A DNA stretch of 64,000 nt from the NCBI RefSeq assembly GCF_000518265.1, contig NZ_JADG01000019.1, forward strand, positions 62,001-126,000. Reading direction: 5' to 3'. Shown in pieces: positions 40,883-50,472 of the stretch. A program made the position numbers and the translations under genes. The number at the start of each line of letters is the position of its first letter. Within the stretch, counting starts at the first letter, position 1. The notes beneath the pieces are model-generated. The model worked only from the letters and a program-made list of their open reading frames with translations, was not told where the DNA came from and ran no database searches. Source of the DNA: Actinomadura oligospora ATCC 43269. Its GTDB lineage: Bacteria > Actinomycetota > Actinomycetes > Streptosporangiales > Streptosporangiaceae.

Positions 40883-41716
40883 TCAGTCGAGCTGGGCGAA
40901 GCCGTCGCGCCAGGACTCCAGGCGCGGCTTCCAGCCCAGCTCGCGCGCCCGCGCGTTGGACACCGGACGCCCCTGCAGGGCGGCGTGCCGTGCGGTCGGC
41001 GGGGTGGGCGCGCCGAGCGCCGCGCTGTAGACCGGCAGCCACTCGGCGGCCGTGGCGGGCTCGTCGTCCACGATGTTCACCGGGCCCGCGGGCCAGTCGA
41101 GCGCCGCGACGGCGGCCGAGGCGGCGTCGTCCACGTGCACGAAGCAGGTCCAGGACGGGGTGAGCTTCAGCGCGCCGTCGCGCACCCGCTGGGCGATGGC
41201 GCCGTCCGGGGCGTACCAGGTGCCGGGGCCGTAAAACGCTCCATAACGGAGCACGACGCCGTGCGGCATCTCGCCGACCGCCTTCTCCAGGGCGGCGACG
41301 CCGCGGTGCGGCTGGAGCGACGGGTCGAACTCGTCGTCCTCGGTCGCCGGCTCCTCGCCGGGCCGGTAGACCCAGGCGATCGACTGGGCGATCATCTTCT
41401 CCACGCCGGCCGCGCGCGCCGCGTCCACCAGGTTGCGCGTGCCGTCGATCCGCAGCCGCGAGTTGGCCTCGAAGTCCGACGCGGACAGGTCGGTGAGCTG
41501 GTGGATCACCACGTCGGGCGCGTGTTCGGCGAGTGCCGCCGTCAGCCCTTCGCGGTCGAGCACGTCCACGACGGACGGGACGGCGTGCTGGTCGGCGATC
41601 AGCTGCGCGCGCTCGGGGCTGCGGGTCGTTCCGACGACCTCGTGACCGGCCTGGACCAGCAACGGGACCAGCCGCCGCCCGACCACGCCGGCCGCGCCCG
41701 CGACGAGAATCTTCAA
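40883..41716 (-). CDS. NAD-dependent epimerase/dehydratase (atypical SDR)
   Basis: A 277-residue extended/atypical SDR. The Rossmann motif GAAGVVGRR lies at about 7-15; the YxxxK-type position is replaced by the VYRPGEE segment near 120. The C-terminus (VSNARARELGWKPRLESWRDGF) is typical of NAD(P)-binding epimerase-like proteins. TTG at 41716 is the start of choice because GGAGGTG (41723-41729) lies 6 nt upstream. Upstream in-frame sequence is unsupported. Substrate unknown; with the catalytic Tyr unclear, it may be a reductase or a non-enzymatic binder. Confidence 0.85.
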   Translation of the reverse strand: MKILVAGAAGVVGRRLVPLLVQAGHEVVGTTRSPERAQLIADQHAVPSVVDVLDREGLTAALAEHAPDVVIHQLTDLSASDFEANSRLRIDGTRNLVDAARAAGVEKMIAQSIAWVYRPGEEPATEDDEFDPSLQPHRGVAALEKAVGEMPHGVVLRYGAFYGPGTWYAPDGAIAQRVRDGALKLTPSWTCFVHVDDAASAAVAALDWPAGPVNIVDDEPATAAEWLPVYSAALGAPTPPTARHAALQGRPVSNARARELGWKPRLESWRDGFAQLD

Positions 41717-42076
41717 GGGGGGCACCTCCACGACTTTCACACCATTGTGGTCGCTGTAGCGGCAGGATAGTGCCGCCTGTGACGACGTTTTCTCCGGCGG
41801 TTCGCTCGTTCGTGACCCGGCCGCCACCACGGGCCAGGCGGTCCGGCCCGAGAACGGCCGCCGAATTATCGGTACTTTCCGGTATTCCATGAAACCCCAC
41901 GGCGCCCGCTCGCGCTCGCCGTTTGGCCCCTCCCGGCCCGGATTTCGCGTCGCCGCACAGGGTTTAACGTTCCGACCCCCTGAGCAGGGTTCCCGACGGG
42001 ATCAGAGGGCGACGCGCCTGTCCGAGAATGTGCCTTTTATGGTGGACGCGCCGTTGGTAGGGGTGAAAGGGAAGCG
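41717..42076. other. Divergent intergenic region before the macro-domain gene
   Basis: About 360 bp between the leftward epimerase and the rightward macro-domain gene. It holds the epimerase ribosome binding site (41723-41729), an AT-richer patch with ATTATC at about 41864 (a leftward GATAAT -10 candidate), and a weaker promoter-like stretch before 42060. AAAGGGAAG precedes the macro ATG. No gene or stable fold was recognised. Confidence 0.4.
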
Positions 42077-42595
42077 ATGAAGATCACTCTGGTGCGCGGG
42101 GACATCACCGCGCAGCGCGTGGACGCGGTGGTGAACGCGGCCAACTCCTCGCTCCTCGGCGGGGGCGGGGTGGACGGCGCGATCCACCGCCGCGGCGGAC
42201 CGGAGATCCTGGAGGCGTGCCGCAAGCTGCGGGCCTCACACTACGGCGGCGGGCTGCCCACCGGCCAGGCGGTCGCCACCACGGCCGGACACCTCCCCGC
42301 GCGCTGGGTCATCCACACCGTCGGGCCCGTCTACTCCGTCTCGGAGGACCGTTCTGCCCTGCTGGCGTCCTGCTTCCGCGAGTCCCTCCGCACGGCGGAC
42401 GAGCTGGGCGTCTCCTCGATCGCCTTCCCCGCGGTGTCCGCCGGGATCTACGGCTGGCCCGTGGACGACGCCGCGCGCATCGCCGTGAACACGGTCGCGT
42501 CCACCCCGAGCACCGTGGAGGACGTCCGGTTCGTCCTGTTCACCGAGGAGGCGTACACGGCCTTCGAGCAGGCCCTGAAGGCACTGAGCGGATAG
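42077..42595 (+). CDS. Macro-domain ADP-ribosyl hydrolase (MacroD/YmdB type)
   Basis: A 172-residue single macro domain. The signature NAANSSLLGGGGVDGAIH (about 24-41) binds ADP-ribose, and AVSAGIYGWP (about 119-128) forms the second loop. Proteins of this type deacetylate O-acetyl-ADP-ribose and remove mono-ADP-ribose from proteins. No ADP-ribosyltransferase or sirtuin lies adjacent. The start has an AAAGGGAAG site 5 nt upstream. Length and motifs match the MacroD class well. Confidence 0.93.
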   Translation: MKITLVRGDITAQRVDAVVNAANSSLLGGGGVDGAIHRRGGPEILEACRKLRASHYGGGLPTGQAVATTAGHLPARWVIHTVGPVYSVSEDRSALLASCFRESLRTADELGVSSIAFPAVSAGIYGWPVDDAARIAVNTVASTPSTVEDVRFVLFTEEAYTAFEQALKALSG

Positions 42596-42757
42596 TTCTT
42601 CCCGGCGTGTCGGTCAGCCAGGGGAGACCCGGGAGGCGCGCGCTCCGGCGGGGGCGTGGCGCGGCCGGGACCGGTTCCGGGACGGGCGTCCCGTGGCCGG
42701 TCGGACGCTACTTCATAGCCGCCGGTTAAGGACGGTCTTGCTTGGAGGGAAGGTCGG

Positions 42758-43225
42758 TCAGTCCTCCTTCTTGGCGTGCGGGACGACCAGGACGGCCCGG
42801 TGGGTCTTGTGCAGGACGCGCGTGGACACGCTGCCGAGGATCACCGAGCGGGCCGCGCCGAGGCCGCGCGAACCGGTGACGATGACGTCGGCGTCGAGCT
42901 CCTCCGCGACGTCCACGATGCCCGCCCAGATCGGGCCGGTCGTGCGCGCCGACCGCGCCTCGACCTGCTCGAACCCGGCCTTGCGGGCGATCTCGGCGCC
43001 GGCCAGCGCGAGCCGCCGGGCCTGCTCCTCCTCGGGCCACTCGTCGGACTTGTCGTCCACGGTGAGCGCGCCGGCGGCGGCGAGCGGGGCCCAGTTGATC
43101 TGGCTGAGCAGGGGTTCCCAGACGGTCAGGACGGCGACGGGTTCTTGGGGACGGAGCGTGCGGGCGGCGAACTCGATGGCGGTGCGCGCGTCGTCGGAGC
43201 CGTCGAAAGCGATCAGGATGGTCAT
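42758..43225 (-). CDS. Universal stress protein (UspA family)
   Basis: A 155-residue Usp domain. The N-terminal ILIAFDGSDDA and the C-terminal ATP-binding motif GSRGLGAARSVILGSVS mark an ATP-binding type. Function is in stress or dormancy responses, poorly defined. TAGGAC about 7 nt before the ATG suggests a leaderless start. It stands alone, with 97 bp to the next leftward gene. Confidence 0.92.
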   Translation of the reverse strand: MTILIAFDGSDDARTAIEFAARTLRPQEPVAVLTVWEPLLSQINWAPLAAAGALTVDDKSDEWPEEEQARRLALAGAEIARKAGFEQVEARSARTTGPIWAGIVDVAEELDADVIVTGSRGLGAARSVILGSVSTRVLHKTHRAVLVVPHAKKED

Positions 43226-43327
43226 GCTTCAGTCCTATCCGCTGATCGGCCGAACGGAACACGAGGTGCCGAAGATCACCTTCCGGACGCCGTCCGCCGA
43301 GGTCAGCGGCGGCTTTCGGACGTGTGG

Positions 43328-44101
43328 TCAGCCGCGGGCCGGACGGTCGGCGCCGGGAGGTCCGGCGAACGTCTGGATCACGTCCAGCCAGCGGTCGGCG
43401 TCCGGCCCGGTGGCGGCGACGTCCACGTCGGCGCGGTTGCGGCGGCGGGTGGCCAGCACGCAGAAGTCGAGCGCGGGCGCGGTCACGCGCTGGGCGGCGT
43501 CCGCGGGGCCCCACGTCCACGAGGCCCCGCCGTCCGGCGGGGTGATCTCGACGCGGAACTCCTCGGCGGGCGGTGTCAGGCCGCGGTTGTGGAAGGCGAA
43601 GTCCCGGGCCCGGACGGCGATGTGCGCGACGTGCCGCAGCCGGTTCGTGGGGGCGCGGGTCACGCCGAGCGCCTCCGCCACGTCCTCGCCGTGCGCCCAG
43701 GTCTCCATGATCCGCGCGGTCGCCATGGATCCGGCCGCCATCGGCGGGCCGAACCACGGCAGGCGCGTGCCGGGCGGGAGCGCGGCGAGCGCCATGCCCA
43801 GCTCCGCCAGGCCCTTGCGCCAGCGGTCGAGCAGCTCGGCGGGGGCGAGCTTGGCGCCCTCGGCGGCGGCGAGGTCCACGTCCTCGATCCGGGGCAGGTT
43901 CGCCAGGAACCCGTCGGGATCGGTGGCGGCGCGCAGGGCCGCCTCCTCCGTCCAGGTCAGGTGCGCGATCTGATGGGCGATGGTCCAGCCCTCGGCGGGC
44001 GTGGGCGTGGCCCACGCGGCGGCGTCGAGGGGCGTGACGAGCGCGTCGAGGGACGCGCCCTCGGCGGCCATGTCGGCGAGCAGCGCGTTGAGATCCGGCA
44101 T
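43328..44101 (-). CDS. TIGR03084-type metal-binding protein (DinB/MDMPI fold)
   Basis: A 257-residue protein of the mycothiol-dependent maleylpyruvate isomerase-like N-terminal fold. Probable metal ligands are the His residues in HQIAHLTWTEE (about 42-52) and in ETWAHGEDVA (about 146-155). The C-terminal half (AQRVTAPALDFCVLATRRR) is typical of TIGR03084. No activity has been shown for this subgroup. It follows the acyl-CoA synthetase gene by 10 bp on the same strand, so they form an operon and may act on the same acyl compound. Confidence 0.85.
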   Translation of the reverse strand: MPDLNALLADMAAEGASLDALVTPLDAAAWATPTPAEGWTIAHQIAHLTWTEEAALRAATDPDGFLANLPRIEDVDLAAAEGAKLAPAELLDRWRKGLAELGMALAALPPGTRLPWFGPPMAAGSMATARIMETWAHGEDVAEALGVTRAPTNRLRHVAHIAVRARDFAFHNRGLTPPAEEFRVEITPPDGGASWTWGPADAAQRVTAPALDFCVLATRRRNRADVDVAATGPDADRWLDVIQTFAGPPGADRPARG

Positions 44102-44111
44102 TCCGCCAGCA

Positions 44112-45899
44112 TCACCCGCCGCCCGCCACGGGCGGAAGACCCCGACCGAGCAGGATTCGGGCCGCCGCGTAGTCGGCCTTGCCGTTGGGCAGCCGGAGCG
44201 ACCCGTCCGTCCGGACGAACGCCTTGGGGATCTTGTAGCGGGCGAGATGCCCGGCGCAGCCCTTCCGCAGGTCGGCGTCCGTGGGGCCGCCGGGGCCGGG
44301 GGCGCCGGTCCGCACGACCGCGACGATCTCGGTGCCCCAGCGCTCGCTCGGACGGCCGACGACCAGCGCGTCCTCGACGCCGGGCAGGCCGCGCAGGACG
44401 GTCTCGACCTCCTCGGCGAACACCTTCTCGCCGCCGGTGTTGATCGTGGTGGCCTCGCGTCCGTGCACCTGGACGGCGCCGTCCGGGAGGATCCGGGCAC
44501 GGTCCCCGGCGACCACGACGCGCGTCCCGTCCAGCGTCACGAACGTCGCGGCGGTCCTGTCGGGATCGTTGAGGTAGCCGAGCGGGATCGTCCCGCCCTT
44601 GGCCAGCCAGCCCAGCTCGTCCTCGCCGGGCGCGAGCACGCGGGACCGGTCGGCGCTCAGCACCACCGCGCCGGGCGAGGCCGCGAACGGCCGCTCGTCC
44701 GCGCCCTGGCGGGTCACCTGGAACCCGGTCTCGGACGATCCGAGCACATCGGCGATCCGCGCGCCGGGCAGCAGCTCCAGCAGGCGCCTCTTCACGCCCG
44801 GACTGATCGCGGCGGCCGAGTTCAGCAGCGTCCGGAGCGCCGTCAGGTCGTGGTCGCGGCGTTCCAGTTCCGCCACGAGGGGACGCGCGAACGCGTCGCC
44901 CACCAGCGGGATCCGGGTGACGCGCTCGCGCTCGGCGACGGCCAGCAGGTCGGCCGCGTCCAGGCCGTCCACGCGCGCGGGGAAGACCACGCACCCGCCC
45001 CCGCACCAGGCGCCCAGCGCCGACCACGTCCCGGCGCCGTGCATCAGCGGCGGCCCGACCAGCACCCTCGCCGTAGACCGGACGGCCCGCGCGACCGCCT
45101 CGTCCAGGTCGGTGATCGCCGTGTGGTCGCGGCGGCGCATGCCGAGCGGGCCGAGCATGAGGTCCCCGATGCGCCACAGCACGCCCTTGGGGAGTCCGGT
45201 CGTCCCGCCCGTGTACAGGATGTGCAGGTCACCGGCATCGGGAACGACGTCCAGAGCCTCATCTGGGGTGGTTTCGAGGGTCGTCTCGTACGCGCGCGCG
45301 TTGGGCGGCTGCGGGGTCTCGGACTCGTCGTCCACAGAGAGGAGCAGGGGTTGGAGGCCGGTCCGCTCGAGGACTTCAATGATTCGTGGGGCGTACCGGG
45401 CGTGGTAGATCACCGCGCTCGGACGGGCGTCCTCGAAGAGCCGCACCAGCTCGTCGCCGGTGTAGCGGTAGTTGACGTTGAACGGCGCGACACGGGCCAT
45501 GTGCGCGCCGACCAGGCCCTCCAGGTACTCGGGGCCGTTGTGCAGACAGAGAGCCAGGTGATCATGTGGTGACTCCCAGGGCGCGCCGCCCCCTTGCCCG
45601 TGCCGTCCAAGCCCGGCGTCATGCAGCACGCGAGCGAGCCGACGGCTGCGCACGACCATGTCACGCCACGTCCGCGCGTGCCGCCCGTCCCCGTCGTACC
45701 AAACCAGACACTCCCGCTCGGGCATCACCTCCGCGACCGCCCCAAGCACCCCGGCCAACTCAAGTTCCCCGTGAACACGCCCCTCGCCCACGCAGACCTC
45801 GCGAGCGCGGGCCTCATGCGTCCGGGCCTCCTGCACACGGGCCTCGTGCGCGGGGGCCTCGCGGGTGTGGGGCTCGTGCGCGGGGGTGGGGTCGGGCAC
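44112..45899 (-). CDS. Acyl-CoA synthetase (AMP-binding, FadD type)
   Basis: A protein of about 595 residues in the adenylate-forming family. The P-loop is YTGGTTGLPKGV near 232, the A5-type motif is LGSSETG, the A8 region is NTGGEKVFAEEVE, and the A10 catalytic Lys lies in LPNGKADYAAA near the C-terminus. It would activate a fatty or aromatic acid with CoA; the substrate is unknown. GTG at 45899 is preceded by AAGGGAG, but the first 40 residues are a low-complexity HEAR/EPHTREA repeat. A GTG nearer the conserved ELAGVLGAVAEVMPE segment might be the real start. It is cotranscribed with the TIGR03084 gene. Confidence 0.87.
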   Translation of the reverse strand: MPDPTPAHEPHTREAPAHEARVQEARTHEARAREVCVGEGRVHGELELAGVLGAVAEVMPERECLVWYDGDGRHARTWRDMVVRSRRLARVLHDAGLGRHGQGGGAPWESPHDHLALCLHNGPEYLEGLVGAHMARVAPFNVNYRYTGDELVRLFEDARPSAVIYHARYAPRIIEVLERTGLQPLLLSVDDESETPQPPNARAYETTLETTPDEALDVVPDAGDLHILYTGGTTGLPKGVLWRIGDLMLGPLGMRRRDHTAITDLDEAVARAVRSTARVLVGPPLMHGAGTWSALGAWCGGGCVVFPARVDGLDAADLLAVAERERVTRIPLVGDAFARPLVAELERRDHDLTALRTLLNSAAAISPGVKRRLLELLPGARIADVLGSSETGFQVTRQGADERPFAASPGAVVLSADRSRVLAPGEDELGWLAKGGTIPLGYLNDPDRTAATFVTLDGTRVVVAGDRARILPDGAVQVHGREATTINTGGEKVFAEEVETVLRGLPGVEDALVVGRPSERWGTEIVAVVRTGAPGPGGPTDADLRKGCAGHLARYKIPKAFVRTDGSLRLPNGKADYAAARILLGRGLPPVAGGG

Positions 45900-45999
45900 G
45901 GCGGCTCCCTTGGGCGCGGACGGGCGGGAGATCACCGTAACCGATCGCTTATGTCGGACAGAATCCCGTTCGGTCTGCGGGGCGGCGACAATCGACGGC

Positions 46000-46809
46000 G
46001 TGGCGCGCGCGACGAGACCCCAGGGGGAGGTGACCCGGGGAACGACGAACCCGAACCGGCTCCGCCGAGCGGACCGGTGGACGGCCGCCACCCAGGGACG
46101 CCTGCTGCGCGCGGTTCCGCGTCCGCTGGCCGTCGACCTCGGGTACGGCGCGACACCGATCACCACGATCGAGTTCTACGCACGCCTGCGCGCTGTCGCG
46201 CCCGAGGTCGAGGTCGTCGGCATCGAGATCGAGCCGGATCGCGTCGCCGCGGGTCAGGCCGTCCAGGCGCGGTACCCGGGGTTGTCGTTCCGGCGCGGTG
46301 GGTTCGAACTGCCCGTCGACCGTCCGCCGACGCTCGTGCGCGCGTTCAACGTGTTGCGGCAGTACGACGAGGACGCCGCCTGGCAGGCGTGGGAGGACCT
46401 GACCGCGCGGCTCGACCCGTCCGGCGTGCTGATCGAGGGCACCTGCGACGAGATCGGCCGCCGCGCGGTCTGGGTGACGCTCGACCGCACCGGCCCCCGG
46501 ACGATCACCTTCGCCGCGCACCTGCCGTCCCTCGACCGGCCGTCCGACCTCGCGCCCCGGCTGCCCAAGACGCTGATCCACCGCAACGTCGAGGGGGAGG
46601 CTGTGCACGCGCTGCTGGCCGACCTCGATCGCGCGTGGGCGATCGCCGCGCCGCAGTCGGCGTTCGGCGCGCGCGCCCGCTGGATCGCCGCCGTCGAGCA
46701 CCTCGCGGCGACCCACCCCGTCTGCACGACCCCGCCCTACGGCGGAAGGGCACGCTGGCGCCTGGGCGAACTCACCCTCCCCTGGACAGCGGTCGCCCCC
46801 ACCCGCTGA
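46000..46809 (+). CDS. SAM-dependent methyltransferase-like protein
   Basis: A 269-residue class I methyltransferase-fold protein. [15 protein letters not shown] leads into motif [13 protein letters not shown] near residue 48 and motif [13 protein letters not shown] near 73. The remainder is an actinobacterial subgroup of unknown substrate. GTG at 46000 is used; GTG at 46030 would remove ten residues and is also possible. It is divergent from the acyl-CoA synthetase and converges on the SDR gene near mshA. Confidence 0.82.
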   Translation: MARATRPQGEVTRGTTNPNRLRRADRWTAATQGRLLRAVPRPLAVDLGYGATPITTIEFYARLRAVAPEVEVVGIEIEPDRVAAGQAVQARYPGLSFRRGGFELPVDRPPTLVRAFNVLRQYDEDAAWQAWEDLTARLDPSGVLIEGTCDEIGRRAVWVTLDRTGPRTITFAAHLPSLDRPSDLAPRLPKTLIHRNVEGEAVHALLADLDRAWAIAAPQSAFGARARWIAAVEHLAATHPVCTTPPYGGRARWRLGELTLPWTAVAPTR

Positions 46810-46846
46810 TCGCCCGCTGGTCCGGCGGCCTCGTCGGCCCCTGGTG

Positions 46847-47608
46847 TCAGTGCTCGCGGTGGAGTTTGTGGGGGGCGGCCTGGACGCGCGGCTGGACGTC
46901 GATGCGGTCGATGTTGACGTGTGCCGGGCGGGTGACGGCCCAGGCGACGCAGTCGGCGATGTCCGACGCCACGAGCGGGTCCGGGATGCCCTCGTACGGC
47001 TTCTCGGCGCGCTCGCTGTCGCCGCGGAACCGGACGAGGCTGAACTCCTCGGTCTTGACCAGGCCGGGCGCGATCTCGGTGATCCGCACCGGCTGGTCCA
47101 CCAGCTCCAGCCGCATGACCTCGTTCACCGCGTAGGCGGCGTGCTTGGCGGCGTTGTAGCCGCCCCCGCCCTCGTAGGCGACGTGCGCGGCGAGCGAGGT
47201 GATGTTCACCACGTGGCCGGCTCCGGACGCGATCATCTTCGGCAGCAGCGCCTTGGTCACCCGCAGCAGCCCGAGGACGTTCGTGTCGTACATCGCCTGC
47301 CAGTCGGCCGGATCGGCGTTCGCGACCGACTCCAGGCCGATCGCGCCGCCCGCGTTGTTCACCAGGACGTGGCAGGAGTCGAGCGCGTCCGCCAGCGCGT
47401 CCACGGACTCCTGCGAGGTCACGTCCAGGGTCACCGGGACGACCTTGCCCGCGCCGGGAACCTCCTCGGCGATCTCCTTGACGAGGGCGTCCAGGCGGTC
47501 CCGGCGGCGCGCGGCCGCCACGACGTTGAACCCCTCGGCCGCGAGCCTCCGCGCCGTCGCCGCTCCGATCCCGCTGCTCGCCCCGGTCACCACCGCCGTT
47601 TTACGCAT
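46847..47608 (-). CDS. NADP-type short-chain dehydrogenase (YdfG-like)
   Basis: A 253-residue classical [11 protein letters not shown] is near residue 8, ARRRDRLD after beta-2 points to NADP, and NNAGG is near 85. The catalytic Ser (ITSLAAHV) and YNAAK are near 138-155, and [10 protein letters not shown] follows. Similar to YdfG/serine-3-dehydrogenase-like proteins. It lies divergent from mshA, a conserved position in actinomycetes, but no role in mycothiol synthesis is known. Confidence 0.9.
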   Translation of the reverse strand: MRKTAVVTGASSGIGAATARRLAAEGFNVVAAARRRDRLDALVKEIAEEVPGAGKVVPVTLDVTSQESVDALADALDSCHVLVNNAGGAIGLESVANADPADWQAMYDTNVLGLLRVTKALLPKMIASGAGHVVNITSLAAHVAYEGGGGYNAAKHAAYAVNEVMRLELVDQPVRITEIAPGLVKTEEFSLVRFRGDSERAEKPYEGIPDPLVASDIADCVAWAVTRPAHVNIDRIDVQPRVQAAPHKLHREH

Positions 47609-47716
47609 GCCGCACAGCTTCCCAGATCGGCCGGGGGACGCACGTCACAGGGTCGCCCTCGCGGGACGGGAACAGTCGAACCGGTGGATAGGTTGCACTA
47701 CCGGAGGTGGTGTCCG

Positions 47717-49027
47717 GTGTCGGGTCGTATCAAGCGAGTTGCGACGATCAGCCTGCATACCTCGCCCCTGGATCAACCGGGCACGGGCGACGCGGGCGGC
47801 ATGAACGTCTACGTCGTCGAGACCGCGAAACGCCTGGCCGAGCGGGGCGTCGAGGTGGACGTCTTCACCCGCGCGACCTCCCGGGCCCTGCCGCCGGTCA
47901 CCGAGCTGGCCCCCGGCGTCCTCGTCCGGAACGTCGTCGCGGGGCCGTTCGAGGAGCTGGACAAGGGCGAGCTGCCCCGCCACCTGTGCACGTTCACGTC
48001 CGGTGTGCTGCGCGCCGAGGCGTCCTATGACCCAGGCCACTATGACCTGATCCACACCCATTACTGGCTTTCCGGCCAGGCCGGATGGGCCGCCAAGCGG
48101 CGCTGGGGCGTCCCGCTCGTGCACTCCATGCACACCATGGCCAAGGTCAAGAACGCGGCCCTCGCCGCCGGGGACGCCCCCGAGCCCCTCCTCCGCGTGA
48201 ACGGCGAGCAGCAGATCGTCGACACCGCCGACCACCTCGTCGCCAACACCGCCAAGGAGACCCGCGAGCTCGCCGGTCTCTACGCCGCCGACCCGTCCCG
48301 CATCGCGACCGTCAGCCCCGGCGTCGACCTGGCCCTCTTCCGTCCCGAGTCGCCGGTGATCGCGCGCGGCACCGGGCTGCTCCCGCACCGCACCGGCCCC
48401 GCGCGCCGCCGCCTCGGCCTTCCCCGGGACGCCTTCGTCCTGCTGTTCGTCGGACGGATCCAGCCGCTCAAGGCCCCCGACGTGCTGCTCCGCGCCGTCG
48501 CGCTCATGCTCCACCAGGAGCCCGCGCTGCGCTCCAAGCTGGTCGTCGCCGTCGTCGGCGGGCCGTCAGGGTCCGGACGGAGCCGTCCCGAGGGACTCCA
48601 GCGGCTCGCCTCCGAACTCGGCATCACCGACGTCGTCCGGTTCGAGCCGCCCTGTCCGCAGCGCGAGCTCGCCGACTGGTACCGGGCCGCGGACGTCACG
48701 GTCGTCCCGTCCCACAACGAGTCGTTCGGCCTGGTCGCGGTCGAGTCCCAGGCGTGCGGGACGCCCGTCGTGGCCGCCGCCGTCGGCGGGCTCCAGACCG
48801 CCGTGAAGGACGGCGAGTCCGGCATTCTGGTCAACGGGCACGATCCCGCCGACTACGCCTCCGTCCTGCGCCGCCTGTACGCCGAGCCCGGCACCCACCT
48901 CCGGCTCGCGCGCGGGGCGGTCCGGCACGCGCAGGCGTTCGGCTGGGACGCGACCGTGGACCGCCTGCTCGAGGTGTATACCGGTGCGACGACCCGCGAG
49001 GCGATGGTGAAGGAGATGGCCCGGTGA
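47717..49027 (+). CDS. mshA: D-inositol-3-phosphate glycosyltransferase
   Basis: MshA transfers GlcNAc from UDP-GlcNAc to 1L-myo-inositol-1-phosphate, the first step of mycothiol synthesis. The 436-residue GT-B enzyme shows the N-terminal [21 protein letters not shown] acceptor region and YWLSG. The C-terminal domain has [14 protein letters not shown] and [19 protein letters not shown] (EX7E). Start GTG at 47717 has GGAGG 9 nt upstream. Its stop overlaps the next start (GTGA), so it is coupled to the YbjN-type gene. This is strong evidence for an actinobacterial host. Confidence 0.96.
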   Translation: MSGRIKRVATISLHTSPLDQPGTGDAGGMNVYVVETAKRLAERGVEVDVFTRATSRALPPVTELAPGVLVRNVVAGPFEELDKGELPRHLCTFTSGVLRAEASYDPGHYDLIHTHYWLSGQAGWAAKRRWGVPLVHSMHTMAKVKNAALAAGDAPEPLLRVNGEQQIVDTADHLVANTAKETRELAGLYAADPSRIATVSPGVDLALFRPESPVIARGTGLLPHRTGPARRRLGLPRDAFVLLFVGRIQPLKAPDVLLRAVALMLHQEPALRSKLVVAVVGGPSGSGRSRPEGLQRLASELGITDVVRFEPPCPQRELADWYRAADVTVVPSHNESFGLVAVESQACGTPVVAAAVGGLQTAVKDGESGILVNGHDPADYASVLRRLYAEPGTHLRLARGAVRHAQAFGWDATVDRLLEVYTGATTREAMVKEMAR

Positions 49028-49542
49028 GCCACGGCGCGCAGGAGACCCCGGCGGACGACCCGATCGCGGTGATCGAGGAGACGCTGAGGTCGTCCGAGCT
49101 GGAGTACAGCGTCCCGCGCGAGGGCGCGTTCTTCGTCAAGCTGCCCGGCCAGCACAAGCTCGCCACCATGACCTGGCTGATCGTCGGCGACCACAGCCTC
49201 CACGTCGAGGCGTTCTTCTGCCGCCGGCCGGACGAGAACCACGCCGAGTTCTACCGCTTCCTCCTGGAACGCAACGGCCGCATGTACGGGATGTCGTTCG
49301 CGCTGGACGAGGTCGGCGACGTCCACATCGTCGGCCGCCTCCCGCTGCACTCGGTCACCCCGGACGAGGTCGACCGGCTCCTCGGCTGCGTCCTCACCTA
49401 CTCGGACGAGAACTTCGACAAGGCCCTGGAACGCGGCTTCAAGACCTCGATCCAGAAGGAGTGGGACTGGCGCGTCAAGCGCGGCGAGTCCCTGGCGAAC
49501 CTGCGGGCCTTCGCGTCCTTCGCCGACCCCGCCAACCGCTGA
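49024..49542 (+). CDS. YbjN-domain protein
   Basis: A 172-residue protein of the bacterial YbjN / type III chaperone-like fold. Recognisable stretches are [22 protein letters not shown] and [25 protein letters not shown]. Function is unknown; E. coli YbjN affects motility and stress. The GTG start overlaps the mshA stop by four nt, so it is translated with mshA. The mshA-ybjN-gpm order is common in actinomycetes. Confidence 0.88.
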   Translation: MSHGAQETPADDPIAVIEETLRSSELEYSVPREGAFFVKLPGQHKLATMTWLIVGDHSLHVEAFFCRRPDENHAEFYRFLLERNGRMYGMSFALDEVGDVHIVGRLPLHSVTPDEVDRLLGCVLTYSDENFDKALERGFKTSIQKEWDWRVKRGESLANLRAFASFADPANR

Positions 49543-49645
49543 TCCGCGGGCGGCTGACCTGCCCGGTTCCGCCGTCCTGCCTCCCCTCCGCCGCCGTCCG
49601 GCCTGGTGCCGGACCGCCCGGTGACGCCCGCTAGGCTCTGGTGCC

Positions 49646-50401
49646 ATGGCGACCCTGGTTTTGCTGCGGCACGGCGAGAGTGTGTGGAACGCGGAGAACC
49701 TGTTCACCGGATGGGTGGACGTGGACCTCTCCGCCAAGGGCGAGAGCGAGGCGACGCGCGGCGGCGACCTGCTGCTCGACGCCGACATCACCCCGGACGT
49801 GGTGCACACCTCACTGCTGAAGCGGGCCATCCGCACGGCGAACATCGCGCTGGACGTCGCGGACCTGCTGTGGATCCCGGTCCGCCGGTCCTGGCGGCTG
49901 AACGAGCGGCACTACGGCGCTCTGCAGGGCAAGAACAAGGCCCAGACGCGCGACGAGTACGGCGAGGACCAGTTCATGGTCTGGCGCCGCTCCTACGACA
50001 CCCCGCCGCCGCCGATCAAGGACGACGACCCGCTGTCCCAGGTCAACGACCTGCGCTACGCGTCCCTGCCGTCCGAGCTGATCCCGCGGACCGAGTGCCT
50101 CGCCGACGTCGTGGACCGCCTGCTGCCCTACTGGTACGACGCGATCGTCCCGGACCTGGCGAGCGGCGGCACCGTCATGGTCACCGCGCACGGCAACTCG
50201 CTGCGCGCGCTGGTCAAGCACCTGGACGGCGTCTCCGACGAGGACATCGTCGGCCTGAACATCCCCACCGGCATCCCGCTGGTGTACGAGCTCGACGACG
50301 ACTTCGCCCCGCTGAAGCGCGGCGGCGAGTACCTCGACCCGGCCGCCGCCAAGGCCGCCATCGAGGCCGTCAAGAACCAGGGCGCGAACAAGAAGAAGTA
50401 G
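49646..50401 (+). CDS. gpmA: 2,3-bisphosphoglycerate-dependent phosphoglycerate mutase
   Basis: A 251-residue cofactor-dependent mutase of glycolysis. LLRHGES contains the phospho-His near residue 9, [11 protein letters not shown] the proton donor Glu near 87, and TAHGNSLR the second His near 181. The Lys-rich tail ends NKKK. TAGGCT at 49632-49637 lies 8 nt before the ATG, so translation may be leaderless. A perfect intrinsic terminator follows the stop. Confidence 0.96.
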   Translation: MATLVLLRHGESVWNAENLFTGWVDVDLSAKGESEATRGGDLLLDADITPDVVHTSLLKRAIRTANIALDVADLLWIPVRRSWRLNERHYGALQGKNKAQTRDEYGEDQFMVWRRSYDTPPPPIKDDDPLSQVNDLRYASLPSELIPRTECLADVVDRLLPYWYDAIVPDLASGGTVMVTAHGNSLRALVKHLDGVSDEDIVGLNIPTGIPLVYELDDDFAPLKRGGEYLDPAAAKAAIEAVKNQGANKKK

Positions 50402-50415
50402 GCCCGCGAACGACG

Positions 50416-50456
50416 GAGCCCGCCGCATCCCCCTGGGGACGCGGCGGGCTCTTTTT
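50416..50456 (+). terminator. Intrinsic terminator of gpmA
   Basis: An 11-bp stem GAGCCCGCCGC/GCGGCGGGCTC (50416-50426 with 50441-50451), extended inward by TCCC/GGGA, is followed by TTTTT. This is the most classical terminator in the window. It lies 15 nt after gpmA and also faces the end of the leftward phoU. Confidence 0.93.
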
Positions 50457-50472
50457 CGCTGGGTCCGGACGA

